A DNA stretch of 44,478 nt, from assembly GCA_015066875.1 (NCBI GenBank), contig SVNM01000011.1:1-44478 (forward strand). Reading direction: 5' to 3'. Position 1 is the stretch's first letter, and every line of letters begins with the position of its first letter. The stretch comes from Ruminococcus sp. Its GTDB lineage: Bacteria > Bacillota > Clostridia > Oscillospirales > Ruminococcaceae. Shown one piece after another: positions 17,696 through 26,408 of this stretch. The position numbers and the translations under genes were made by a program. The notes beneath the pieces are model-generated. The model was not told where the DNA came from. It worked only from the letters and a program-made list of their open reading frames with translations, and ran no database searches.

Positions 17696-19159
17696 TCAGT
17701 TATAAACGGGCTCGCAGGTGAGATTTACTCCCAGACGCTTGAACACCTTTTCGTCGATAGCTGAAAGGATAACAGAGGAATGAACCTCACAGCCTCTTAG
17801 CTTGTCCAGCTGTTCCATACACATTTCAGCTCTTTCATCGGTAGCTGCGCAGATTGAAAGGGCGATGAGTGTTTCATCGGTGTGCAGACAAGGATTTCTG
17901 TTGCCCAGATGGTCGGTTTTAAGATGCTGGATAGGCTCGATGATAGTGGGCGAGATAAGATGAGCCGAGTCCTCTATACCCGCAAGAGCCTTCAGAGCGT
18001 TGAGGAGCAGAGCAGAGGAAGCTCCCAGAAGCTCAGAGGTCTTGCCTGTGATAATTCTTCCGTCGTGGAGCTGAATAGCCGCAGCGGGAGCGCCTGTAAG
18101 AGCGGCACGCTGAAGAGCGGGAGCCATAACCTCACGGTCGTTGACGGTAATGCCGGCCTTTTTCATAAGGAGCTTCAGCTTTACAACGATATCCTCGCCG
18201 ATAAGGCCTTTACGCTGGTCGCACAGGGCGGTATAGTAACGGCGGAGTATTTCCTGACGTGAAGCCTGTTTTGTAACCTCATCGTCGATGATGCAACAGC
18301 CTGCCATATTTACTCCCATATCGGTGGGAGACTTGTAAGGGCACTCGCCGAGGATAGTCTCCAGCATAGCTGTAACAACAGGGAAAATCTCAACATCGCG
18401 GTTGTAGTTTACAGTAGTTTCGCCGTAAGCTTCAAGGTGGAAGGGGTCGATCATATTGACATCGTTGAGGTCTGCGGTAGCAGCCTCGTAAGCGAGGTTT
18501 ACAGGGTGCTTGAGGGGGATATTCCAGATAGGGAAGGTTTCAAACTTGGCATAGCCGGCCTTTACTCCATGCTTGTGCTCGTGGTAGAGCTGAGACATAC
18601 AGGTAGCCATTTTACCGCTTCCGGGTCCGGGAGCAGTAACTACAACGAGTTCACGTGTTGTAGAGATATACTCATTTCTGCCATAGCCCTCGTCGCTGAC
18701 AACCTTAAGAACATCTGAAGGATAGCCCTCGATATTATAGTGGCGGTATACTCTTACGCCAAGCGACTCAAGACGCTTCTGAAAAGCCACGGCTGAGGTC
18801 TGTCCGCTGAAACGGGTCATAACCACGCTTCCCACGTAAAGACCGATATTGCGGAAGCAGTCGATAAGGCGGATAACATCAAGGTCATATGTGATGCCCA
18901 GATCGCCTCTGAGCTTATTTTTTTCGATATCTGCGGTATTGATTGTAATGACGATCTCAACCTTGTCCTTCAGCTGAAGGAGCATTTTCAGTTTACTGTC
19001 GGGCTGAAAACCCGGAAGAACTCTTGAAGCGTGAAAATCGTCAAAAAGCTTTCCGCCGAATTCAAGGTAGAGCTTTCCGCCGAACTGATTGATCCTGTCA
19101 CGGATATGTTCTGATTGCATACGAAGATATTTTTCGTTGTCAAAACCGATAGCAGACAT
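17696..19159 (-). CDS. DUF1846 family protein
   Basis: The 487-residue protein matches the DUF1846 family, widespread in Firmicutes and without an agreed biochemical role. Supporting stretches are the N-terminal MSAIGFDNEKYLRMQSEHI, the LYLEFGGKLFDD segment at 30-41, a P-loop-like APGPGSGK at about 175-182, and MGVNMAGCCIIDDE in the middle. It is soluble and lacks a signal peptide. The glycine-rich GPGSGK suggests nucleotide binding, but whether it hydrolyses anything is not known. The ribosome binding site is AGAGGTG and the promoter is at 19192-19220. The gene stands alone. No clear terminator is seen in the 200 bases after it, where only AT-rich sequence and the Wzz-like promoter occur. 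Confidence 0.9.
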   Translation of the reverse strand: MSAIGFDNEKYLRMQSEHIRDRINQFGGKLYLEFGGKLFDDFHASRVLPGFQPDSKLKMLLQLKDKVEIVITINTADIEKNKLRGDLGITYDLDVIRLIDCFRNIGLYVGSVVMTRFSGQTSAVAFQKRLESLGVRVYRHYNIEGYPSDVLKVVSDEGYGRNEYISTTRELVVVTAPGPGSGKMATCMSQLYHEHKHGVKAGYAKFETFPIWNIPLKHPVNLAYEAATADLNDVNMIDPFHLEAYGETTVNYNRDVEIFPVVTAMLETILGECPYKSPTDMGVNMAGCCIIDDEVTKQASRQEILRRYYTALCDQRKGLIGEDIVVKLKLLMKKAGITVNDREVMAPALQRAALTGAPAAAIQLHDGRIITGKTSELLGASSALLLNALKALAGIEDSAHLISPTIIEPIQHLKTDHLGNRNPCLHTDETLIALSICAATDERAEMCMEQLDKLRGCEVHSSVILSAIDEKVFKRLGVNLTCEPVYN

Positions 19160-19191
19160 AATGGCACCTCTTTCAAAAAATTACACAGTAT

Positions 19192-19220
19192 ATTATACAA
19201 CAATTTCAGACTTATTTCAA
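19192..19220 (-). promoter_or_regulatory. Promoter of the DUF1846 gene
   Basis: Minus-strand TTGAAA (19215-19220), 17-bp spacer, TATAAT (19192-19197). Confidence 0.8.
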
Positions 19221-19478
19221 GTAGCAGTAAGGATTTTTATATCATTATAATGTATATGGCAGAAATTATGCGAAAAGGGGGAGGTTTTTTTGCCTGTGAG
19301 GTGAGGCTTGCTGTCACGCTGTTAATAAGATAAACAGATTTAACTATTAAAACCGTTCATAGTGCAGATTATTGTGCACGTTGCAAAAACTCTTAATACA
19401 ACGGCGCAGAACTGGCAAAAACGGGGTTTCAAGGGAAGATAATGGCAAAATCTGCAATAAATATGCACTAAAAAACCA
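19221..19478. other. Non-coding gap between DUF1846 and the first PL1 gene
   Basis: About 260 AT-rich bases between two divergent promoters. I see no gene, tRNA or strong hairpin. GCAAAAACTC at about 19384 recurs near 29131 in another divergent promoter gap, and GTGCAC occurs at about 19375. These are possible regulator sites, but the evidence is weak. Confidence 0.5.
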
Positions 19479-19507
19479 TTGAATAAAATATAGTGATGTG
19501 ATATCAT
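19479..19507 (+). promoter_or_regulatory. Promoter of the PL1-ricin-dockerin gene
   Basis: TTGAAT (19479-19484), 17-bp spacer, TATCAT (19502-19507). The spacer carries TAGTGATGTG, resembling TAGTGTGATGTG just after the GH74 -10. A leader of about 65 bases ends with AGGAGG at 19563-19568. Confidence 0.6.
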
Positions 19508-19577
19508 TTATAACAGAAGAAAATATTTTGTATTAATTAAAATAAATGTGAGATTTATTTTCAGGAGGAAGAATTAT

Positions 19578-22500
19578 ATGAAAAGACACTCTGCACGCAA
19601 GAGACTGCTTGCACTGCTTGCCTCAGCTTCAATGCTTACAACAGGCGCAGTTGCTCAGTACGGAAACGTTTATGCGGAATCTGTAATCGGAAATTTAGGC
19701 ATTTCCACAGAAAAAACCGCAACAACAGGCAACAGACTTCTCGTTGATCTTAACAAGGCTGACGGAAGAAAGGCGTCATATGCAAAGAATGCGTCAAACT
19801 GGATCGTTGACGACAGCGGTTCAACAACTATCAACGGCATTACATTCAAGCTTACCGCAAGCGGTGGCGATCTGAGAATGGAAAACAACAAGAAGCTTCA
19901 GCTTCAGAGCGGTATCTACTCTTATCTCACTATGGACGGCGCTACAGTAGACTGCGATAACGGCGGAAAGCTTACACTTACAATCTCAGGTCTTTCAAAC
20001 GGCACACACTCAATCAAGACCTATCACAGCAATACAAACGCAAACGGTAGCACAGGAAGTCTTACTCTTAAGGTAAACGGCACAACAGCAATGAGCGGAA
20101 TTTCCTGTCCCAACACAGTAAAAACCGCAGATGACGCAGGTATGGGCTATGCCACATTCAGCGGTACATCGGCTACAATCGAGATTTCTGCTTCAAGCGG
20201 AAATGCATGGCTCAACGCTTTTGAAATCGACGGCGGAGATCCCATAAAGGGAATAAACCACATTTCTCCCGCCGATCAGGAAGCACACCACGAAGCTTCA
20301 AAGGGACTTTCATGGAAGGCAGGAAGCGGTGCAAAGAGCCACGATGTCTATATCGGTACAGACTATAACAGCGTTTTCAGCGCTACAACCTCTTCTTCCG
20401 AATTCAAGGGCAACCAGACAGGCACAAGCTATGCTCTGGACGAAACATATCAGTCGGTGAACACATATTACTGGCGAGTTGATACTATCGACGGAAACGG
20501 TAACGTTATCAAGGGCTCGGTAAATTCCTTCAACGTTGCAAGACTTGCTTTCCCCTCAGCTGAAGGCTACGGACGCTTTGCAAGAGGCGGTCAGGGCGGT
20601 GTAGTTGTACACGTTACAAGCCTTAAGGACGACGGAAGCGAGGGTACACTCCGCTGGGCTCTCTGTGACGCAAAGTGGCAGACAGCCGACTGGAAGGGCG
20701 TTCCCAGAATTGTAGTGTTCGACGTGGGCGGAGTCATCGAGCTTACCGATACACTCTGTATTCCCGATAATGCAGGACAGGTCTATATCGCAGGCCAGAC
20801 TGCTCCCGGAGACGGAATTACCCTTATCAAGCACGATTTCGGAGCTATGGGTACATCAGATGTAATTATCCGTGATATCCGTGTCCGTGTAGGCGAGGAA
20901 AACGGCGTTTCAACAGGCGGTATGGGACTTGCAAGCTGTAACCACGCAATTGTGGACCACTGCTCGATCTCATGGGCAACAGACGAGGGCTTCAGCTCAA
21001 GAAACGCAGCAAATGTAACCTTCCAGTGGAATATCATCGGTGAAACTCTTAACGAGTCTGTTCACTATAATGCGGATAACCGTGACGAGACAGAGCCCCA
21101 CTCATTTGCTGCTTCAATCGGCGGATATACAGGAAGCTATCACCATAACCTCCTTATCGACTGCACAGGACGTAACTGGTCGCTTGCGGGAGCTATGGAA
21201 CAGGACGCTGTAACTTACGGCGGAAACGTTGATATCCGCAACAACGTTGTTTATAACTGGCGCGACAGAACTACAGACGGCGGTGTAAGAAGACTCAACT
21301 TCGTAAATAACTACTACAAGGCCGGCTCAGTCAGCAATACAGGACTTCACATTGTTTCTATCGACGGAAACGAGCTCGGAACAAGCGATATGCAGAAAAT
21401 GTACGTTTCAGGCAATATGATGCTTGCTAATAACGGCTCGGTTATTCTTGCTTCTTCCGATAATGCATGGGATAAGGGCAAGGCTGTTTCAGGCGGAAAG
21501 GGCGGAGCTACCGTTTCAGATGTAAGAAGCGATACCCAGTTCTTTGAGCCGTACATCAATACAGAATCTGCGGAAAATGCGTACAAGAGCGTTATCGCAG
21601 GCGCCGGAGCAGGCGGTTCGTCGGAAACAGGCTGGGACTATATCGACAGCCGTTATATCAAGGAAGTTTCAAACGGAACCTATACTTATAAGGGAAGCCG
21701 TGCGGGTCTTACAGGTATTATCGACAGCCATAACGACGCAGGCGGATATCCCACAACAAGCAATTTCGCACACAGCACAGACGGTGTATGTAATTCTGCA
21801 AACGATACTGACCGTGACGGTATGCCCAATTCATGGGAAACAGCTCACGGACTCAACCCCAACGACGCTTCAGACGGCTGTATCAACAGTATGTCTCCCG
21901 ATGGCTACACAAACGTTGAAATGTTCCTCAACGAGCTTTGCGGTGATGATGTGAACTACGGCGAGCCCCCTGTATCAGGCAAGGTTGGCGCTGTTATGGA
22001 TACAGAAGTTACTTACGTTTTCCAGAATGTCAACAGCGGACTTTACTTTGAAGTCAAGGACAGCGAGGCTTCTTCAGGCGCTTCAGTTGTTCAGAGCACT
22101 TCAGGTGCTGAGGGCTGGAAGCTTCAGGACGCCGGCGACGGCTACTACTATATGTACTCGGAAGTAGGCGACGGAGTAACCTATTGCCTCGACCTTCCCT
22201 ACGGAAGCGTTGACAACGGCACAGCAATGGGTATCTGGACCAACGATGAATCAGATGCACGAAAGTTCAAATTCGTGAAGAACAGCGACGGCTCATACAC
22301 AATATGCACAAAGGCAACAGGCGATGAAAGCGGTCTTGGAATCGCATCAGGCTCTAAGGAGGACGGTGCTTCCGTAATCCAGTGGAGCTGTGACGGAAGC
22401 GATAATCAGAAGTGGATCGCTAAAATCAGACTTCAGGGAAATCTCATTGACCAGCTCTTGCTTGGCGAGCAGTCACTCTATCAGAGCTGGGCAATCGACA

Positions 22501-23216
22501 GCAGTCTTGAAGTGGGCGATATGGTGTTCGGCGACAGAACAGGGGATAAGCTTGTAACATACGCTACAATACCGACAGAGCTTGAGGGTGCAGAGCTTAT
22601 CATCACTTCATGCGACGCAAAGAGCCTTACAGGTACACTTGCAACAGTAAAGGCTTCAGAGGATATCACTCTTTACGTGGGACTTGACTCAAGAGTAACT
22701 GCAGTTCCCTCGTGGCTTTCAAACTGGAAGGCAACAGGTCTTACAGCAGTAAACAGCAAGGACGTTACATTCAATCTTTATTCTGTTGAGCTTTCAGCAG
22801 GCGAGTCTGCTGACCTTGGCGAAAACGGCCAGTCATCAGGCTGTGTAAACTACGTGGCGATGGCAGTAAAGAAGGAAGAGATTACCACAACAACAACTAC
22901 CACTACTACTACGACTACTACAACAACGACTACTACAACAACGACTACTACTACAACTACCACAACTACCCAGCCTACAACTTCGGGTGAGGTTATCTAC
23001 GGCGACGCAGACCTTGACAGCGATGTAAAAATGGCAGACGTAATCAAGGTAATGTGCTATTCATCAAACAAGGAGCTTTATCCCCTTGACGCACAGGCAC
23101 TTAACAACTGCGACGTTTATCAGCGTGGCGACGGCGTAACACTTTCAGACGCACTTTCAATTCAGAAAAAGGTTGCTCAGGTAATTGACGAGCTTCCTGA
23201 ATCAATAGCTTCATAA
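19578..23216 (+). CDS. PL1 pectate lyase with ricin-type lectin, conserved module and dockerin
   Basis: The 1212-residue secreted enzyme cleaves polygalacturonate by beta-elimination. Order: signal peptide (1-34), an N-terminal beta-sandwich of carbohydrate-binding look (about 52-218), an Fn3-like domain (about 228-320), PL1 beta-helix (about 325-740) with FPSAEGYGRFARGGQGG and VDHCSISWATDE, then DRDGMPNSWE plus GYTNVEMFLN closing the lyase. A ricin-B-type lectin (about 807-950, QKW motif at its end), a ~140-residue module shared with the next enzyme (about 954-1099), 29 consecutive Thr, and a dockerin (about 1138-1204, loops DADLDSDVKMAD and DVYQRGDGVTLSD) complete it. The start at 19578 follows AGGAGGAAG. 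It is probably the first gene of a pair with 23297-25966. Confidence 0.92.
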   Translation: MKRHSARKRLLALLASASMLTTGAVAQYGNVYAESVIGNLGISTEKTATTGNRLLVDLNKADGRKASYAKNASNWIVDDSGSTTINGITFKLTASGGDLRMENNKKLQLQSGIYSYLTMDGATVDCDNGGKLTLTISGLSNGTHSIKTYHSNTNANGSTGSLTLKVNGTTAMSGISCPNTVKTADDAGMGYATFSGTSATIEISASSGNAWLNAFEIDGGDPIKGINHISPADQEAHHEASKGLSWKAGSGAKSHDVYIGTDYNSVFSATTSSSEFKGNQTGTSYALDETYQSVNTYYWRVDTIDGNGNVIKGSVNSFNVARLAFPSAEGYGRFARGGQGGVVVHVTSLKDDGSEGTLRWALCDAKWQTADWKGVPRIVVFDVGGVIELTDTLCIPDNAGQVYIAGQTAPGDGITLIKHDFGAMGTSDVIIRDIRVRVGEENGVSTGGMGLASCNHAIVDHCSISWATDEGFSSRNAANVTFQWNIIGETLNESVHYNADNRDETEPHSFAASIGGYTGSYHHNLLIDCTGRNWSLAGAMEQDAVTYGGNVDIRNNVVYNWRDRTTDGGVRRLNFVNNYYKAGSVSNTGLHIVSIDGNELGTSDMQKMYVSGNMMLANNGSVILASSDNAWDKGKAVSGGKGGATVSDVRSDTQFFEPYINTESAENAYKSVIAGAGAGGSSETGWDYIDSRYIKEVSNGTYTYKGSRAGLTGIIDSHNDAGGYPTTSNFAHSTDGVCNSANDTDRDGMPNSWETAHGLNPNDASDGCINSMSPDGYTNVEMFLNELCGDDVNYGEPPVSGKVGAVMDTEVTYVFQNVNSGLYFEVKDSEASSGASVVQSTSGAEGWKLQDAGDGYYYMYSEVGDGVTYCLDLPYGSVDNGTAMGIWTNDESDARKFKFVKNSDGSYTICTKATGDESGLGIASGSKEDGASVIQWSCDGSDNQKWIAKIRLQGNLIDQLLLGEQSLYQSWAIDSSLEVGDMVFGDRTGDKLVTYATIPTELEGAELIITSCDAKSLTGTLATVKASEDITLYVGLDSRVTAVPSWLSNWKATGLTAVNSKDVTFNLYSVELSAGESADLGENGQSSGCVNYVAMAVKKEEITTTTTTTTTTTTTTTTTTTTTTTTTTTTTQPTTSGEVIYGDADLDSDVKMADVIKVMCYSSNKELYPLDAQALNNCDVYQRGDGVTLSDALSIQKKVAQVIDELPESIAS
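22884..22970 (+). repeat. ACN triplet tract encoding a poly-threonine linker
   Basis: Twenty-nine consecutive threonine codons of mixed third base lie between the shared module and the dockerin of the first PL1 enzyme. The second PL1 enzyme has an equivalent tract at about 25634-25732, interrupted by one Glu. Such linkers are usually O-glycosylated and flexible in cellulosomal enzymes. The tract could vary in length by slippage. Confidence 0.9.
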
Positions 23217-23245
23217 GAGAGAATATATAATGATTATAACCGAAG

Positions 23246-23272
23246 GCGGACTCTGTATTGTGCAGAGTCTGC
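23246..23272 (+). promoter_or_regulatory. Hairpin in the 80-base gap between the two PL1 genes
   Basis: Stem GCGGACTCTG (23246-23255) and CAGAGTCTGC (23263-23272) around a 7-base loop, with no T run. TATAAT-like TATATAATG lies just before it near 23224-23232. It may be a transcript-stabilising or processing hairpin between co-transcribed genes, or mark a second promoter leader. Confidence 0.5.
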
Positions 23273-23296
23273 TGTGTCGGTAAGAGGGAGAATTTT

Positions 23297-25966
23297 ATGA
23301 ATAAAAATCTGAAAAAAGCAATTGCCTTTGCGACAAGCCTTATGCTTCTTGCACCGAGCATTGCCGAGACAAAAAATCAGTCAAGCGCTCCGTCAAATGC
23401 AGTGCTTACCACTGAAGCGGTTTCAAACCTTCTTGCGTTTCCGGGAGCTGTAGGTGGCGGTAAATACGCTACAGGCGGACGAGGTGGCGAGGTTTATCAC
23501 GTAACAAACCTTAACGACAGCGGTGCAGGCTCTCTGAGAGACGCTGTAAGCAAGTCAAACAGAATAGTTGTTTTCGATGTAAGCGGTACTATCGAGCTTC
23601 AGAGCAATATCGTATGCCAGAGCAATATCACTATTGCGGGACAGACAGCTCCGGGCGGTTCAGGCGTTACACTTAAAAACTATAAGCTTGGTCTTGGCGG
23701 AGAAAACTGCATCGTGCGTTTTCTCAGCTCACGTCCGGGACCATATAAGGCAACAAGCTCAGGCAACGACGCGCTGGGCGGAGCCGGCGGTTCAAATTCG
23801 ATCCTTGACCACTGTTCAATCGGCTGGGCTTCAGACGAGCAGTGGGGACTTTACTCAAAGAACGACAACTATACTCTGCAGTATTCAATAATCGGTCCCG
23901 CAAACTCGTGGGGCGGACACGCAAAGGGAGTTCACGGCTTTGGAATTATGTTCGGAAGAGCAAACTTCTCCTTCGACCATAACCTTATTATCCACTGCGT
24001 ATCAAGAAACTTCCGCGGAAAAGTCACCGACCAGAACGCTGCGGACTTTACAAATAATATCATCTACGACTGGGGTTATCAGACAACCTACGGTACAGTA
24101 GGACATATCAACTACGTCAACAATACCCTCAAGGCTGGTAATTCCACAACAGGAGCATACTACTACGCTCAGGTTTCCGATAACACAAACTTTGCCTTCT
24201 ACCTTGACGGCAACAGAATCATCAACAAGGACGGCTCAATCAGAAACGATACAAACAGCAACTGGTCTGCTATGAAATACAACGACAGCAAGTCAGAAGC
24301 TACAACCCGTGTAGACGCTCATTTCCCCATCAACGTAAACGGCGAGGACTGCTCAACAGTTCTTACAGCGGAAAGCGCAGAGGCTTCTTATGAGCACGTT
24401 ATCAGCTATGCGGGTAACGGTATTGCTCCCGACCTGAGAACAGCTATCGACCGCCAGTGCGCAGAGGAAACAAAAAACGGCACAGGCTCTTGTTCGGGTA
24501 CAGCTGCTTACGACTCAACAGTTACTGACCTTGACAAGTACAGTATCCAGTGCGGAGTAACTTACAATTATCCTTCAGCAGTTCTCCAGAAGACGATCAC
24601 CGATGCCGATAACGACGGTATGGACGACGCTTGGGAGCTTGCAAGAGGTCTTGACCCCACAGACGCTTCCGATACAAACGGAGACTACTGCGGAGAGGGC
24701 TATACAAATATCGAGTACTACATCAACGACCTTACAGTAAACGCTTTCCCCGAAGGCACTGTAATTCCTTCCCCTGAAATGAATGTAGACCCCATTTCAG
24801 CATTTGAGACTATTGAAGCTGAGAGCTTCTTCACACAGAGCGGTGTTGTCGCTGAGGACAGCGGTAACGGCGGACAGAACGTAGGCTATATCGAAAACGG
24901 CGACTACATTATGTTCCGTGCAGTTGACTTTGAGGACGGAGGCAAGAGCTTCTACGCAAACGTGGCAAGTACCGTTGAGGGAAGCTCCGTTGAGGTTTAC
25001 GTGGGAAGTCTCAATACAACTCCCGTAGCAACAGTTTCCGTTCCCAATACAGGAGGCTGGCAGAGCTACTCTGAAATTTCGGCAAATATTCCCACAGTAA
25101 CAGGGGTAAAGAACGTTTACCTGAAGTTCACAGGCGGAGAAAGCTATCTTCTCAATATCGACAGCTTTGTTTTCGGCAAAGACGCAATTCCTATGAACGG
25201 AAAGCTTATCACAAACCTCTACGTAAACGATGAAACATATATGTCAGGCTGGTCGATTGCTGAAAACCTTGCAGACGGAGCATTGCTCTTCGGCGACAGA
25301 CCTGTAACATATGTAGGACTTCCTTCCGAGCTTATCGGCGCTGAGTACATTATGACATCATGTGACTCAAAATACTACGCAAACGACCTTGCAGTGTTCA
25401 CAGCGGGCGCAGATATAACAGTATACGTTGCATTTGATGCAAGAGTAAACCCGCTTCCTTCCTGGATTTCCGAATGGGAGTCTACAGGACAGAGCTTTAC
25501 AAATTCAAGTGATGTTTCCTTCAATCTTTATAAGAAGAGCGTTCCCGCTGGCCAGCAGGTGACTCTCGGAACAAACGGACAGTCAACAAGCTGTGTAAAC
25601 TACGTAGCAATGGCAGTTCCCGCATCTTCACAGACAACAACGACTACGACAACAACAACCACCACTACTACGACTACAACTACAACAACTACTACCGAGA
25701 CCACTACAACAACAACCACCACAACAACTGCTCCCACAACTTCGGGAGAGGTTTTCTACGGCGACGCAGACCTTGACAGCGATGTGAAAATGGCAGACGT
25801 AATCAAGGTAATGTGCTATGCTTCAAACAAGACAATGTATCCTCTTGACGCACAGGCACTGAATAACTGCGACGTTTATCAGCGTGGCGACGGAGTTGAC
25901 ATTTCTGACGCACTTTCAATCCAGAAAAAAGTTGCTCAGATTATCGAGGTGCTTCCCGAATCCTGA
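23297..25966 (+). CDS. PL1 pectate lyase with CBM6, conserved module and dockerin
   Basis: The 889-residue secreted pectate lyase has a signal peptide (1-24) and a PL1 beta-helix (about 46-430) opening with FPGAVGGGKYATGGRGGEVYHVT, with ILDHCSIGWASDEQW further on. DADNDGMDDAWE and GYTNIEYYIN form the usual PL1 tail (about 435-480). A CBM6 domain (about 500-628) starts ETIEAESFF and has the IENGDYIMF segment. The ~140-residue module shared with the previous enzyme follows (about 634-775, WSIAENLADGALLFGDR to CVNYVAMAV). Then come a Thr linker and a dockerin (818-885) nearly identical to that of the neighbour. The start follows AGAGGGAG. Same lyase family, different sugar-binding partner: it looks like a duplicated pair that diverged by domain swapping. 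Confidence 0.93.
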   Translation: MNKNLKKAIAFATSLMLLAPSIAETKNQSSAPSNAVLTTEAVSNLLAFPGAVGGGKYATGGRGGEVYHVTNLNDSGAGSLRDAVSKSNRIVVFDVSGTIELQSNIVCQSNITIAGQTAPGGSGVTLKNYKLGLGGENCIVRFLSSRPGPYKATSSGNDALGGAGGSNSILDHCSIGWASDEQWGLYSKNDNYTLQYSIIGPANSWGGHAKGVHGFGIMFGRANFSFDHNLIIHCVSRNFRGKVTDQNAADFTNNIIYDWGYQTTYGTVGHINYVNNTLKAGNSTTGAYYYAQVSDNTNFAFYLDGNRIINKDGSIRNDTNSNWSAMKYNDSKSEATTRVDAHFPINVNGEDCSTVLTAESAEASYEHVISYAGNGIAPDLRTAIDRQCAEETKNGTGSCSGTAAYDSTVTDLDKYSIQCGVTYNYPSAVLQKTITDADNDGMDDAWELARGLDPTDASDTNGDYCGEGYTNIEYYINDLTVNAFPEGTVIPSPEMNVDPISAFETIEAESFFTQSGVVAEDSGNGGQNVGYIENGDYIMFRAVDFEDGGKSFYANVASTVEGSSVEVYVGSLNTTPVATVSVPNTGGWQSYSEISANIPTVTGVKNVYLKFTGGESYLLNIDSFVFGKDAIPMNGKLITNLYVNDETYMSGWSIAENLADGALLFGDRPVTYVGLPSELIGAEYIMTSCDSKYYANDLAVFTAGADITVYVAFDARVNPLPSWISEWESTGQSFTNSSDVSFNLYKKSVPAGQQVTLGTNGQSTSCVNYVAMAVPASSQTTTTTTTTTTTTTTTTTTTTTETTTTTTTTTTAPTTSGEVFYGDADLDSDVKMADVIKVMCYASNKTMYPLDAQALNNCDVYQRGDGVDISDALSIQKKVAQIIEVLPES

Positions 25967-25995
25967 TTTACCGATTTGCGGTAACTTTCATAAAC

Positions 25996-26057
25996 GGGCG
26001 CAGATGCATTGTACCCAATTGACCAAACTCTGAAAGAATGTTAAAGCAGATGCGCCC
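25996..26057 (+). other. Inverted repeat GGGCGCA/TGCGCCC after the PL1 pair
   Basis: GGGCGCA (25996-26002) can pair with TGCGCCC (26051-26057) over a 48-base loop. A smaller TTACCG/CGGTAA hairpin lies at about 25967-25983. Neither has a strong T run. They could help end transcription ahead of the multi-hairpin element. Confidence 0.4.
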
Positions 26058-26084
26058 TCCCTCTTAAAATTACTTCAGTGCATA

Positions 26085-26395
26085 AAAAAAGCTGTCGGAT
26101 AACAATGATGTTCTAACAGGAGTTTATGTGTATTTAGTGGGGGAACCTTTCTGAAGAAAGTTTGCCCCCACACCCCCTACAAAGACTTTTGAGTCTAATT
26201 TAAGCCCCATAGGGTACACACGGAGAAATACTTAAATTTCTTCTTTACTTGGCGTGTGTACCCTATGGGGCTTAAATTAAAACTTGAAAGTTTTAGGAAA
26301 GGAGTTTGAGGAATAACCCTTTTTCAAAAGGGTTTTCCTCAATAATGCGTATAAATTCTCCTATCAGGACATTACTGTTATTCCGACAGCTTTTT
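26085..26395. repeat. Multi-hairpin dispersed element, copy 2 (best preserved)
   Basis: About 311 bp with long imperfect terminal inverted repeats. The left end reads AAAAAGCTGTCGGATAACA then ATGTTCTAACAGGAG. The reverse complement of the right end reads AAAAAGCTGTCGGAATAACA then ATGTCCTGATAGGAG. Inside, in order, are a GGGGGAACCTTTCT/AGAAAG-type hairpin, AGACTTTTGAGTCT, the long inverted repeat on AAGCCCCATAGGGTACACAC, ACTTGAAAGT, and GAGGAATAACCC/GGGTTTTCCTC. No protein is encoded. The layout is that of a non-autonomous transposable element of MITE type. It lies between convergent genes and probably ends both transcripts. Confidence 0.88.
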
Positions 26396-26408
26396 ATATA
26401 TAAAAAGA

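Noticed and set aside
26085-26395. Small RNA gene or insertion sequence with transposase
   Set aside because: No protein is encoded and no promoter leads into the element; the evidence fits a non-autonomous repeat better.
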